64,000 nucleotides of DNA, taken from assembly GCA_031292485.1 (NCBI GenBank), contig JARLHA010000042.1, positions 1 to 64,000 on the forward strand. The letters run 5' to 3'. Position 1 is the first letter of the stretch. Every line of letters starts with the position of its first letter. This DNA is from Mucilaginibacter sp. GTDB lineage: Bacteria; Bacteroidota; Bacteroidia; Sphingobacteriales; Sphingobacteriaceae. A program made the position numbers and the translations under genes. The notes below the pieces were generated by a model, which ran no database searches, was not told the DNA's origin, and saw nothing but the letters and a program-made list of their open reading frames with translations. Positions 9,628-19,508 of the stretch are shown here, piece after piece.

Positions 9628-12297
9628 TCAGTTGTTATCAACCGGCAGGTATTTCTTGCTCACATTCCAGCCGCTGATCTCTACCTGCAAGTCCTTTTGT
9701 GCAATACCTGGCTTGAAGTCAATAATTACCTTTTTCTGGTTGCCGGGCAAAACGCTCACATAGTTATCGCTATAAAAAGCGGGCAGCAGCCGGGTTTTGG
9801 TCGCAGCATCAACTAACGAAATCCGGTTGAAAAACGCCAGTGAGTGGTTTTGGGTGTTATCCAGTGTAACTTCAACCTGTGCTTTATTCAGGTATTTGGC
9901 TTTAACGCTTACATCGTTGGGTTTCAATTTTTGCAGGCCTGAGAAATAGCCTTTTTGATCGGGTATCCAGTACAGGTTATCGGTAATCAGCTTTTTATCG
10001 GCGTCAAGTAATTGCAGGGATAGGAAAATTCCTTCTTTTGCAGACTGTTCATCAATCGTTTTTTTAATGGAGAAATACTTTTTGGTGGTGGTTACCCCAA
10101 TATCAGCAAAAACCTGGGTGATCAGGCTGTCCTTGCCTGTCATGTCGTACGTTTTTACAACCAGCATCATGCTCCTTCTGGCTTTAAAGGTATTATTGGC
10201 CGCCATTACCATGCCGTTAACAGGGTTGTACATAATGTGCAAAGGTGCGCTTCCGTTATGCAGTCCGTATAAACAGGCGTTCGGATCCAAATAGTAATCA
10301 TACATCTGCCCCCGCATGGCCGTCCATGGGTTTTGTGTTTTCCAGATGATGAAGCCGGTGTACCAGTCCCACATGTGCGAGGTAAAACCTTCTGCAAGCC
10401 CGCGGTACTGATCGTAGTTAACCAGTTGGGCTTTATTACTAAAGTCTTCGGCGCTTTTTATTTTGCCATACCTGGCTATACTGGTGTCATAACCAATGTA
10501 CTTATGGTAATCCCAAACTTCGTCTGTTTTTGTTTTATGGGTATCCTCATCATAAACTGGTGGCGTTAAATGATCGGTTGGAATAAACCGTTTAAGAGAT
10601 TCATAATCACTCAAGCCCACCGACCCAACCTCGGAGTTAAAAGGAAAAGTTCGGTGCTCCCAAAATATTGACAACGGCTGGATGCCATAAGGACCGTCGC
10701 CATTGTCGCCGAGTGTATTGTGTGACATGGCGTCAGAATTGGAATAATCTACAAACCATCGGGTATTATCCAAACGGGGCAAAATGCTATCGCGCAGGGG
10801 TACCAAAATATCTTCAGGCGGGGTGATCTCGTTGCCTCCGCACCAGATGGCGAGCGAAGCATGATTGCGCACCATTTTGATCTGGTCTTCAGCCGAGCGC
10901 AGGAACAGTTCATGGTCATCGGGGTATTTTCTCCGGGTCCATTGGTCGTCCAGCTTCATAGGGTCTACCCAGCGCCCGTTGCAATCCCCTGATCCCCACA
11001 GGTCCTGAAAAACCAGGATGCCGTATTTATCACAGGCGTCAAAAAACTCAGGGCGTTCAATCATGGCGCCGCCCCAAACCCTGATCAGGTTCAGGTTCAT
11101 GTCGCGATGAAAGCGAACCTCAGCATCATAGCGGGCGTCAGAAAGGCGCATCATCTCGTCAGAGATGATCCAGTTACCGCCTTTAATAAATATCTTTTGT
11201 CCGTTTACTTCTATCTGTCTGCTGCCTGTATGCTCGTTATAATCTGAAGTAAGTTGCCTTACGCCAACCTTCAGCGATTGCTCGTCGGATAATTTATTGC
11301 CATTGGCTACGAAGCTAATCTTTAAGTTGTAAAGATTTTGTTGGCCATAGCCATTAGGCCACCAAAGTTTTGGGTTTTGAAGGGTATAGTCGTTAAAGTT
11401 TACCTGTTGGGTTGATAATGGTTTCAAACTAACAGCCTTTGAAACGGTTTTTCCATCCAACTCGAATTTTAAAGTGCCCGATACCGGCACGGTAGTGGCG
11501 TTTTTAAGTTCCGCAGCAAGCTGTATGGTTGCCGGTTTTTGCGGCCCTTCTGGAAACCTTTGGCCAGGTACAAGGGTAACCACATGTGTATCGCTGATGC
11601 GCACCGCGCCGGTTTTTTGTATGGTGACTTTGTCCCATATCCCTGTATTTCTGTCGCGTACGGGTTGTATCCAGTCCCAGCCGGCAGTATATTGCAGGCC
11701 CACGTTTCGTGCAATAGTACCATCGCCGCCCTGGCCGCCGTTAGCATTGCCTAAAACGTCGGGCGGGTATACCAATATGGCCAGGCGATTGGTGCCATTT
11801 TTGGCTAAAAAAGTTGTAATATTATAGCTAAACCGTAAAAACATGCCTTTTTGCAAGGTTTTATTCAGTTTATTGCCGTTAAGGAAAATATCGCAGCTGT
11901 AATTTACCCCACGCAGGTTAAGATAAACCTGGCTGCCCTTTGTAACAGTTGATTCAGTAAAATCCTTGATAAACCAATAGGTATAATAGGCTGCACCGGT
12001 TTTGTAGATATCAGGAATCTGTTCATTATTCATTCCAAAAAAAGGGTCGGGGACTTTTTTGTTATTTAAAAGGGTAGTTAAAACAGTGCCCGGTACAGTT
12101 GCGGGCATCCAGTTTTTAGCATTAAAGTCCGGCTTGGAAAGTTCGTACCCTGATATTTTTACACTGCCTATATCAGCGCATTTCCAGCCTGAATTTAATT
12201 CATAGCTACTTTGCGCGTAAAGGCTCCCGTTTAGGCCGGTGGTAAATAAAAGAAGATAAAGTAAAAATTGCGGCTTGATCAATTTAGTTGGCGACAT
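9628..12297 (-). CDS. GH2 beta-mannosidase / exo-beta-glucosaminidase-type enzyme
   Basis: This 889-aa secreted protein has a signal peptide ending about GSLYAQ. It has the GH2 layout: sugar-binding jelly-roll (residues about 30-210), immunoglobulin-like domain, then a TIM barrel. The barrel shows RVWGGAMIERPEFFDACDKY near 400, the acid/base Glu in AIWCGGNEITPP (about 489) and a likely nucleophile Glu in FNSEVGSVG (about 554). This motif style is shared by mannosylglycoprotein endo-beta-mannosidases and exo-beta-D-glucosaminidases rather than beta-galactosidases. Neighbouring GH92 and GH29 genes favour hydrolysis of the Man-beta-1,4-GlcNAc core of N-glycans, but that specificity is inferred. 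It lies 34 bp downstream of the fucosidase gene. Confidence 0.88.
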   Translation of the reverse strand: MSPTKLIKPQFLLYLLLFTTGLNGSLYAQSSYELNSGWKCADIGSVKISGYELSKPDFNAKNWMPATVPGTVLTTLLNNKKVPDPFFGMNNEQIPDIYKTGAAYYTYWFIKDFTESTVTKGSQVYLNLRGVNYSCDIFLNGNKLNKTLQKGMFLRFSYNITTFLAKNGTNRLAILVYPPDVLGNANGGQGGDGTIARNVGLQYTAGWDWIQPVRDRNTGIWDKVTIQKTGAVRISDTHVVTLVPGQRFPEGPQKPATIQLAAELKNATTVPVSGTLKFELDGKTVSKAVSLKPLSTQQVNFNDYTLQNPKLWWPNGYGQQNLYNLKISFVANGNKLSDEQSLKVGVRQLTSDYNEHTGSRQIEVNGQKIFIKGGNWIISDEMMRLSDARYDAEVRFHRDMNLNLIRVWGGAMIERPEFFDACDKYGILVFQDLWGSGDCNGRWVDPMKLDDQWTRRKYPDDHELFLRSAEDQIKMVRNHASLAIWCGGNEITPPEDILVPLRDSILPRLDNTRWFVDYSNSDAMSHNTLGDNGDGPYGIQPLSIFWEHRTFPFNSEVGSVGLSDYESLKRFIPTDHLTPPVYDEDTHKTKTDEVWDYHKYIGYDTSIARYGKIKSAEDFSNKAQLVNYDQYRGLAEGFTSHMWDWYTGFIIWKTQNPWTAMRGQMYDYYLDPNACLYGLHNGSAPLHIMYNPVNGMVMAANNTFKARRSMMLVVKTYDMTGKDSLITQVFADIGVTTTKKYFSIKKTIDEQSAKEGIFLSLQLLDADKKLITDNLYWIPDQKGYFSGLQKLKPNDVSVKAKYLNKAQVEVTLDNTQNHSLAFFNRISLVDAATKTRLLPAFYSDNYVSVLPGNQKKVIIDFKPGIAQKDLQVEISGWNVSKKYLPVDNN

Positions 12298-12331
12298 TAT
12301 ATGAAATAGTAATGTGTCTTTAGTTTGTTAG

Positions 12332-13768
12332 TTAATATTGAATTTTAAAAACAGCGGCTTGACTGAGCCCGTTATTGCCCTGCAAAGCTGCCGGAATATT
12401 TATGCTGATACCATCAGCAGAAGCAGTCCATTTTAACTTTTTGTCGCAGCCCAAAAGGCTTATCTTTTTAACTTTTGCGATGCCTTTCAGGTGCATGCTT
12501 ATGTTTTGCGCCAGTACCACTTTGTCGTTATCCGACAGCAGGAATGCATAAATCGTATTAGCGTTTTTTGATTTGGTATAATAGATATTTGATTCGGAAT
12601 AAGGCGCAACCGAAGTGCTGTTGTAAACCCCTTCACCGTTTATTTTTATCCATTCACCAATTTGTTTCAGTCGTTCATAAGCTATCGGATCCCAGTCGCC
12701 ATCAGGGCCGGGGCCAATATTCATCAATAAATTTCCACCGCGCGAAACTATCTTCACCAGTAGTGAAACGATCTGGTTAGCCGACTTATAATGATCGCCC
12801 GGAACATAGCTCCAAGAATTGCCCATGGTAATACAGCTTTCCCATGGATGATCAAGCGGCTCATTAGGTACCTGCTGTTCAGGGGTTGTGTAATTCTCAT
12901 ATTGGCCGGCAACGGTGCGGTCAACAACAATTAACCCGGGTTGTTTGCTGCGGGCCATAGTGGCAATCCGCGGCATGTCAATATCCTGGTTATAAGTAAT
13001 CGTTCGTTGCCAGTCAACGCTGCTGTCAATAGTGCTTTTCGGGCGGACCCAGCCACCGTCGAGCCAAAGAATATCAACTTTGCCATAACCGGTCATCAAT
13101 TCCTGGATTTGGTTGTAGGTATAAGCTTTGAATTTTTGCCAGCGTTCAGGGTATTTTGCAGGGTCGTAGTTTACATTCCTGTCTTTCGGCGGGAAGTAGG
13201 GCCACCAGTAATTTTCTGAGTGCCAGTCGGGCTTTGAAAAATAGGCACCGATCATAAAGTTTTCTTTCCTGAATGCATTAAATATCTCGCTGGTAACATT
13301 ACGTCGCGGATCCGTTGAAAAAGGCGTTTTCGGGCTCGTTACTTTATAGTCAGTTTGTTTGGTGTCAAACATGCAAAATCCATCGTGATGCTTGGTGGTA
13401 AAAATAACGTATTTCATACCAGCGTCTTTAGCTGCTTTTACCCATTTTTCGGGATGGAAGTTTTTAGGGTTAAATGTGGTTTGCAAATTCTCGTATGCCT
13501 TTTTATAGCCAAAGTAATCGGCGCCATAGGGCCCGGTGCGTTGTGTCCACCCTTCGTCCTCGGGGCATATACTCCAGCTCTCTACCACTCCCCACTGGCT
13601 GTAGGTGCCCCAATGCATAAACAAACCAAATTTAAGGTCCTGCCATTTACCCAGCTTTTGCTGTACGAGCGTGTCATCGGGAACTACATAGCTTTTTGAC
13701 ATTTGATGCTGTTGCGCTACCACGATATGTAAGGGTAGTAGTAAAATAGAGAAAAGTAGTTTTTTCAT
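12332..13768 (-). CDS. GH29 alpha-L-fucosidase, secreted
   Basis: This 478-aa enzyme removes alpha-linked L-fucose by a retaining mechanism. It has a signal peptide (MKKLLFSILLLPLHIVVAQ). The TIM barrel opens with WQDLKFGLFMHWGTYSQWGV, continues with KYVIFTTKHHDGFCMFD near residue 125 and has the nucleophile Asp in VDILWLDGGW at about 230-240. The length matches single-domain GH29 enzymes without a carbohydrate-binding tail. It is the first gene of the minus-strand operon fucosidase - GH2 - symporter - GH92, so its promoter lies in the 13769-14152 gap shared with the divergent sigma gene. Confidence 0.95.
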   Translation of the reverse strand: MKKLLFSILLLPLHIVVAQQHQMSKSYVVPDDTLVQQKLGKWQDLKFGLFMHWGTYSQWGVVESWSICPEDEGWTQRTGPYGADYFGYKKAYENLQTTFNPKNFHPEKWVKAAKDAGMKYVIFTTKHHDGFCMFDTKQTDYKVTSPKTPFSTDPRRNVTSEIFNAFRKENFMIGAYFSKPDWHSENYWWPYFPPKDRNVNYDPAKYPERWQKFKAYTYNQIQELMTGYGKVDILWLDGGWVRPKSTIDSSVDWQRTITYNQDIDMPRIATMARSKQPGLIVVDRTVAGQYENYTTPEQQVPNEPLDHPWESCITMGNSWSYVPGDHYKSANQIVSLLVKIVSRGGNLLMNIGPGPDGDWDPIAYERLKQIGEWIKINGEGVYNSTSVAPYSESNIYYTKSKNANTIYAFLLSDNDKVVLAQNISMHLKGIAKVKKISLLGCDKKLKWTASADGISINIPAALQGNNGLSQAAVFKIQY

Positions 13769-14000
13769 GAACTGAAATTGCTGATTTTATAAATATGGAA
13801 ATAAATATTTAATTATTGCACGGGGCTTAGTGTATTGGGAACACATAAGTGAAGATTTACAGGCAGTGCTGGAGGTATACATTACACGCTATTTTTTATA
13901 GAAAACATTTATTCAATATAGATTATCGCCCTGTACGCTTAGAAATAGCCCGTTAATACGCAGAAAAGGCATTCCCAATACTGTAGAGACAATTTTTTTA

Positions 14001-14035
14001 TTTGTTTTGCCTACACACAAAGTAATTTAATTTTG
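14001..14035 (+). promoter_or_regulatory. Bacteroidota-type -33/-7 promoter for the sigma gene
   Basis: TTTG at 14006-14009 (another at 14001) is followed 18 bases later by TAATTTTG at 14028-14035, a full match to the Bacteroidota -7 consensus TAnnTTTG. Transcription would begin near 14042, about 110 bp before the sigma gene. The rest of the 384-bp gap (13769-14152) shows no gene; it must also hold the minus-strand promoter of the GH29 operon. Confidence 0.5.
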
Positions 14036-14152
14036 AATAACAGGGTTATATGTTTAATTTATTAGGGAATTTAAAATAAATATAAATTTTTGTTGCAAAG
14101 TTGCTACATTGCAGCGGAATTATTGTTTTTTTAACACTAAACTAATATTCTA

Positions 14153-14809
14153 TTGAAAGTTATAAATAAACCGGATATTTTTAGCTTGTGGAAACAAATA
14201 TGCTTTGACGACGACCTGAAATCGTTCGAATTGCTGTTCCATGCTTTGAATGCCAGGCTTATAAAGTTTTGCGTATTTTATATCAGGCAGAAAGAAGCGG
14301 CAGAAGAGATAGTGTCTGATGTGTTTGTAAAGTGCTGGGAGTCGCGAAAGAATCTGACTGGTGTTGTCAATCCCGAAACCTACCTGTTTGTAGCTGTTAA
14401 AAACCAATCCTTAAATTACCTCAAAAAATATTCCAATATACACGTTGTACAGATAGAGGAATCAAACGAGGTTGAATTTATAAACACTTTTGATCCTGCA
14501 AAGGAGCTTGAACGAAAGGAACTGCATTTTTTGCTTGACCAGGCTATTGCTTCGTTACCGCAACAGGCGTGTATTGTTTTCAGATTAATTAGGGAAGACG
14601 GTATGAAGTATAAAGAAGTAGCTGAAATATTAAATATTTCACCCCGAACAGTTCAAACCCAGCTTTTCAGGGCGATGAAAAAACTAAGTGTTATTTTAGC
14701 TGCCCACCAGGTTTCTTCAAAATCAGCGGTAAATTCTTCCGTTCCCTCTCCATTGATGGGCCTTTCCGTGTTTTTTATATTATTAAAAATATTTTTTATC
14801 GGCTTGTAG
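14153..14809 (+). CDS. ECF-type RNA polymerase sigma factor
   Basis: This 218-aa sigma-70 family factor directs RNA polymerase to target promoters, here probably the susC gene downstream. Region 2 is seen at residues about 25-90 (FYIRQKEAAEEIVSDVFVKC) and region 4 with its helix-turn-helix at about 130-180 (MKYKEVAEILNISPRTVQTQ). The start is a TTG at 14153: an in-frame TAA lies at 14138-14140 and the next Met is far inside region 4. A hydrophobic C-terminal tail (PLMGLSVFFILLKIFFIGL) could contact the membrane, as in some Bacteroidota ECF factors. The FecR-type anti-sigma gene follows after 54 bp. Confidence 0.92.
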   Translation: MKVINKPDIFSLWKQICFDDDLKSFELLFHALNARLIKFCVFYIRQKEAAEEIVSDVFVKCWESRKNLTGVVNPETYLFVAVKNQSLNYLKKYSNIHVVQIEESNEVEFINTFDPAKELERKELHFLLDQAIASLPQQACIVFRLIREDGMKYKEVAEILNISPRTVQTQLFRAMKKLSVILAAHQVSSKSAVNSSVPSPLMGLSVFFILLKIFFIGL

Positions 14810-14863
14810 GCAATTTGGTGTTATTTATTGTCCTTGTGTTAAACGGGGATTCCAAATAACTAA

Positions 14864-15955
14864 ATGATAAACGAAAGATTTATTGAGTTACTCACCAAAA
14901 AACTTTCTGATGAAATTAACGAAAGCGAAGCGGATGAGTTAAAATATATACTGGTTAACGACGAGGAATGCCGGAATCAATACAATATTTTTAAGACTTA
15001 CTGGGCTGAAGATCAGGAACAACATTCAGATAATGATTTGATGTTCCGCCGGATAAAAAGTAAGATTGGTGTCGTTGACGGCGATGAACCGGCAGCTGAA
15101 AAAAGTTTCAAAAAGACGCCCTGGCTTTGGAGAGGTATAGCTGCTGCATTACTTGCAGGCGTATGTTTTGGCGCTTATTTCTATTCAAATTATTACCAAT
15201 TTGCCACGCAGCCAGGCCCGGTTGCAAAACTTGAAGTCGCGAAAACATCAAGCAGGGTAAAATCAAAAATCACGCTTAGCGATGGAACCGTAATTACCCT
15301 GAATTCTGAGACCACTTTAAGGTATCCGCCTGTTTTTAATGGTCAAACGCGCGAAGTTTATTTGAACGGCGAAGCGTTTTTTGACGTTTTTAAAGATCAC
15401 AAACATCCTTTTATCGTTCATGCAGGCAAAATGAATGTAAAGGTACTGGGGACGGCGTTTAACATAAAATCCTATGCTAACGACACCCGTACCGAAACAA
15501 CGCTGATCAGGGGGGCCATAGAAGTTACCATGGCCGACCGCCCGTCTGACAGGATTATTCTAAAGCCCAACGAAAAGTTGATTTTAAATAAAACAAAAAA
15601 TACAGTTATTGCAAAACGTGGGCCTGATAATAATTTAATTACCAAGCATACGGATACCGTATATACAAATTACGCATTAACCAACCTTACCCACCTCAAA
15701 TCAAACGACACTACCGTGGTTGAAACGTCGTGGGTAAATAATAAACTTATTTTTAAGGATCAGGCATTTAATGAGATAGCCAACCAGATGGAACGCTGGT
15801 ATGGTGTTAAAATAAAATTCAGAAATGAGAGTGTTAAAGATTATCGCTTTACTGGTGTTTTTGAAAATGAAAACGTTTTGCAGGCCCTTGATGCGCTTAA
15901 ATTGATTGAAAGTTTTAATTACAAATATAAAGATGAAACAGTTTATATCTATTAA
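14864..15955 (+). CDS. FecR-family anti-sigma/signal transducer
   Basis: This 363-aa inner-membrane protein holds the sigma factor until the outer-membrane receptor signals ligand. The N-terminal cytoplasmic part (1-87) binds sigma. One membrane span follows at about 88-110 (RGIAAALLAGVCFGAYFYSN). The FecR periplasmic domain starts near residue 125 (LSDGTVITLNSETTLRYP ... VYLNGEAFFDVFKD), and a DUF4974-like tail ends the protein (FTGVFENENVLQALDALKLI). The gene sits between the sigma gene and an STN-containing SusC, the classic arrangement of trans-envelope regulation. A hairpin in the gap before susC may lower read-through. Confidence 0.93.
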   Translation: MINERFIELLTKKLSDEINESEADELKYILVNDEECRNQYNIFKTYWAEDQEQHSDNDLMFRRIKSKIGVVDGDEPAAEKSFKKTPWLWRGIAAALLAGVCFGAYFYSNYYQFATQPGPVAKLEVAKTSSRVKSKITLSDGTVITLNSETTLRYPPVFNGQTREVYLNGEAFFDVFKDHKHPFIVHAGKMNVKVLGTAFNIKSYANDTRTETTLIRGAIEVTMADRPSDRIILKPNEKLILNKTKNTVIAKRGPDNNLITKHTDTVYTNYALTNLTHLKSNDTTVVETSWVNNKLIFKDQAFNEIANQMERWYGVKIKFRNESVKDYRFTGVFENENVLQALDALKLIESFNYKYKDETVYIY

Positions 15956-16005
15956 CCCAATTAAATGTGTAAGCCTATGAAATAGAAGAAATTATACAAA
16001 AAAAA

Positions 16006-16032
16006 GCGGGAATTACCAATGGTAACCCCCGC
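16006..16032 (+). terminator. GC-rich hairpin between fecR and susC
   Basis: GCGGG (16006-16010) and a following TTACC pair with GGTAA and CCCGC (16028-16032). No T-run follows, since the next bases are AAAAGATG. It is therefore more likely an RNA stability element or attenuator than a full terminator. It lies about 90 bp before the susC start. Confidence 0.45.
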
Positions 16033-16120
16033 AAAAGATGAACATCCGTTAGTTAATCACGCCAAATTCTCTGGAACAGAAAATGGCTATTTAATCAGTC
16101 ACCTTTAATTAAGTAAAAGT

Positions 16121-19100
16121 ATGAAATATTTTAAACACCTAAAGGGTGTTAAGGATAAATATTGGCTATATAAGTCCATATTAATAATGAAATTAACACT
16201 TATTTTAATAGTAGCATTTAGCCTGCAATCAGTAGCAAATGTTTATTCTCAACAAAAAGTCACTATCAATTTAAAATCTGCCGATTTTATGAAAGTGATT
16301 TCTGTTATTCAAAAACAAACCAACTATCATTTTGTATTAAGCGAACGCAAAATACCTGTAACAAAGAATTTATCGATCAACGTTGAAAATGAGAATGTAA
16401 CTGAGGTGCTTAACCGTTTATTGGCTAATACCGGGTTCACTTATGTACAGCTTGATAACAACTTAATTGTTATTACTACTAAAAATGAGGTGGTAAGCAA
16501 CAAAGTTGTAAGTGGTAAAGTAACCGATGAAAAGGGAGAGCCTTTGCCGGGAGTATCAATAAAGGTAAAGGGCACTAGCTTTGGAACAACATCGGATATA
16601 AACGGCGCCTTTTCAATAAACGTACCTGATAATGCCATCCTGGTGTTTTCATTTATAGGGTACCAGGCACAGGAAGTAGCAGTTGGCGGAAAAACTTCTG
16701 TCACCGTTTCGCTTGTTCCTTCAAGCAAGGGTTTAAATGAAGTAGTAGTTACAGCCCTTGGTATCAAAAAGGACGAAAAGAAACTGGGTTACTCAGTTAC
16801 AACTGTTGGCGGCGACCTGTTGGATAAAGCCAAAGAAAGTAACGTTGCTTATTCATTAGAAGGCCGCGTTGCCGGTTTAAGCATCAGCGGAACCAACGGT
16901 GGCGCAGGGTCATCTGCGCGCATCTTATTGCGCGGTGTAACCAGCCTTACTGCCGGTCCTCCACTATTTGTAATCAACGGCGTTCCGATGGATAACACGC
17001 AAAGAGGTCAGTCAGGTGAATGGGGCGGTGCTGATTATGGCGATGGTATTGCTAATATCAACCCGGACGACATTGAGACAATGACTGTTCTAAAGGGACA
17101 ATCAGCATCGGCGCTGTATGGTACCAGGGCGGTAAATGGTGTTATTTTAATAACAACTAAATCTGGTAAGAAAAATTCAGGTTTTGGTGTTGAATATAAC
17201 ACCAACTATCAGTTTGATAAAGTAGTTGATAATACAGATTTTCAAACCACCTATGGACAGGGCGAAAATGGTGTAAAGCCTTCAAGTGTTGCTGAGGCCC
17301 TGAGCACAGGTAGTTTAGCATGGGGTGCAAAACTCGATGGCTCATCAGTAATACAATTTGATGGCAAAAGTTATGCATACTCAAAAACCAGTGATGACTA
17401 CACTAAATTTTACAAAGTTGGCGGCACATTCACCAACACTGTTGCATTTACAGGTGGTAATGAGACCGGTGCTTTCAGGTTATCATTGTCAGATCTGAAC
17501 AATAACGCTATTACACCAAACAGTGGACTTGACAGGAAGACATTTAACTTTAACGGATCGCAAACCGTTATAAAAAACCTGGATGTAAACCTTATTGCCA
17601 ATTACATCATCGATAACGAAAAGAACCGTTCAGGCTTGAGTGATGGACCTGGTAATCCTAACAACGTACAGTTTTTAGCGCCTAACGAAGCACAGAGTAT
17701 CTTAAAGCCCGGATATGATTCAAATGGTAATGAAACATCGTTTACCAATGATATTTATGTAACTAACCCTTATTTTGCGGCCTATAAGTTTGTAACCAAT
17801 ACACAACGTGAACGTTTAATATCTTCATTATCAGCAAAATATAGCTTTACTCCCTGGGCATATCTGCAGGGTAGGGTTGGATATGATGATATTCATGATA
17901 ACCGCTTGTCAATTACACCTACAGGTACCGCTTACAACTCGGGGAATAATGGAAATATGCAGGTGCAAAACACTATGATCACAGAGTTTAATGCGGATGT
18001 ACTAGCCGGCATAAAACACGACCTGGTTAAAAATTTCCTGAATCTTGATTTTTCTGCAGGTGGGAACATTCGTAAAAGCGATTACGAAGGCACTTATATC
18101 AATGCAAATAATTTTATTATTCCGTATTTTTACGACTTGTCCAATGGTCAAACCAGAAGCGCCGGAAATGTTCAGCCAACAAAACAACAAGTCAATTCGG
18201 CTTATTATACTGCTGATTTTTCTATAAAGGATTATTTGGTTATAGGTACTACCGGCCGTTATGATTATTACAGCAGTATCAGAAGCACTGTAGGCCCCGG
18301 CATATTTACGCCATCGGTTTCTGCAAGCTTTATTTTCTCTGATTTGTTGCACATCAATGGCCTTGATTTTGGTAAGATCCGCGCTTCATATGCTAAAACC
18401 AGCGCAGGTGCACCACCATTCCAAAACCAGGTTTACTATAGTGTAGCCAATTCCATTAATGGTACAAATTCTGGGAGCATGAGCACTCAGTTGCCAAATT
18501 TATTTTTAAAACCATATACACTTGCTGAATTTGAAATTGGTACTGAAATGAAGTTTTGGAACGATCGTTTTGGATTTGACGTAGCATACTTTGCTAAAAA
18601 ATCCAAAAACGAGATTCTGGACGGAAACATTGATATCTCAACCGGATACTGGAATGCTTATGTGCCAACTGCATCAACCCAAAACAGGGGTATAGAAATT
18701 GAAGTACATGGTACTCCATTCAAATCCAGGGATTTTAGCTGGACACCTTCATTCAACTTTACGTATGTTAAAAATAAAATACTATCAACCGACCAAGCCA
18801 ATACTAATCTCGGCCTGGGAACCTATCGTCCATTAAATGCAACAACTGCTTTCGTGGTAGGCTTGCCCGGTCCGCAAATTATGGCGAACGACTATAAACG
18901 GGACGCCAGTGGTAATATTATATTTGATGCCACAGGTAACGCAGAATCGACTGGCCGTATACCAATGGGAAGTGTAATACCTAAAATTTATGGTGGTTTA
19001 AATAACGAATTTAACTACAAGCGTCTTAGTTTATCGTTCCTGGCTGATTACCGTTTCGGTAATAAGGTATTATCTGCCACTAACTACTACGCAATTTATC

Positions 19101-19504
19101 GTGGTTTAGATAAAATGACCCTTGTTGGTCGTGAATCAGGTGTTGTGGGTGTTGGCGTAACCGAATCGGGCTCTCCAAATACTGTAAACGTACCTGCAGA
19201 AACTTATTATCAGAATTTAGCACGTAATATCTCTGCATTGAATGTTCTGGATGGTAGTTTCATCAAACTTCGCCAGGTAAGTTTCGGATATACTTTCCCG
19301 CACGAATTGCTCAATGGAACACCATTTAATTCTATAACATTCTCGTTAGTAGGCCGGAATTTATGGACTATTATGAAACACACAAACAACATTGATCCTG
19401 AGTCAAATTTTGCTCCCGGCATTGCTTATGCAGGTATCGAAGGTACAAGTGTACCTGCCGTAAGGACATATGGGTTTAATGTAAACTTCAAATTTAAAAA
19501 ATAA
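16121..19504 (+). CDS. SusC/RagA TonB-dependent receptor with STN domain
   Basis: This 1127-aa outer-membrane barrel imports ligand handed over by the SusD lipoprotein, using TonB energy. Order of domains: signal segment ending near ANVYSQQ, STN signalling domain at about 45-120, carboxypeptidase-like regulatory domain at about 130-215 (VSGKVTDEKGEPLPGVSIKV), TonB plug (LNEVVVTALGIKKDEKKLGY; GVTSLTAGPPLFVINGVPMD; ALYGTRAVNGVILITTKSGK), then the barrel. The STN domain is the part that contacts FecR, so ligand binding here should release the sigma factor encoded upstream. susD starts 4 bp after the stop codon. The substrate cannot be read from the sequence. Confidence 0.96.
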   Translation: MKYFKHLKGVKDKYWLYKSILIMKLTLILIVAFSLQSVANVYSQQKVTINLKSADFMKVISVIQKQTNYHFVLSERKIPVTKNLSINVENENVTEVLNRLLANTGFTYVQLDNNLIVITTKNEVVSNKVVSGKVTDEKGEPLPGVSIKVKGTSFGTTSDINGAFSINVPDNAILVFSFIGYQAQEVAVGGKTSVTVSLVPSSKGLNEVVVTALGIKKDEKKLGYSVTTVGGDLLDKAKESNVAYSLEGRVAGLSISGTNGGAGSSARILLRGVTSLTAGPPLFVINGVPMDNTQRGQSGEWGGADYGDGIANINPDDIETMTVLKGQSASALYGTRAVNGVILITTKSGKKNSGFGVEYNTNYQFDKVVDNTDFQTTYGQGENGVKPSSVAEALSTGSLAWGAKLDGSSVIQFDGKSYAYSKTSDDYTKFYKVGGTFTNTVAFTGGNETGAFRLSLSDLNNNAITPNSGLDRKTFNFNGSQTVIKNLDVNLIANYIIDNEKNRSGLSDGPGNPNNVQFLAPNEAQSILKPGYDSNGNETSFTNDIYVTNPYFAAYKFVTNTQRERLISSLSAKYSFTPWAYLQGRVGYDDIHDNRLSITPTGTAYNSGNNGNMQVQNTMITEFNADVLAGIKHDLVKNFLNLDFSAGGNIRKSDYEGTYINANNFIIPYFYDLSNGQTRSAGNVQPTKQQVNSAYYTADFSIKDYLVIGTTGRYDYYSSIRSTVGPGIFTPSVSASFIFSDLLHINGLDFGKIRASYAKTSAGAPPFQNQVYYSVANSINGTNSGSMSTQLPNLFLKPYTLAEFEIGTEMKFWNDRFGFDVAYFAKKSKNEILDGNIDISTGYWNAYVPTASTQNRGIEIEVHGTPFKSRDFSWTPSFNFTYVKNKILSTDQANTNLGLGTYRPLNATTAFVVGLPGPQIMANDYKRDASGNIIFDATGNAESTGRIPMGSVIPKIYGGLNNEFNYKRLSLSFLADYRFGNKVLSATNYYAIYRGLDKMTLVGRESGVVGVGVTESGSPNTVNVPAETYYQNLARNISALNVLDGSFIKLRQVSFGYTFPHELLNGTPFNSITFSLVGRNLWTIMKHTNNIDPESNFAPGIAYAGIEGTSVPAVRTYGFNVNFKFKK

Positions 19505-19508
19505 CGCA

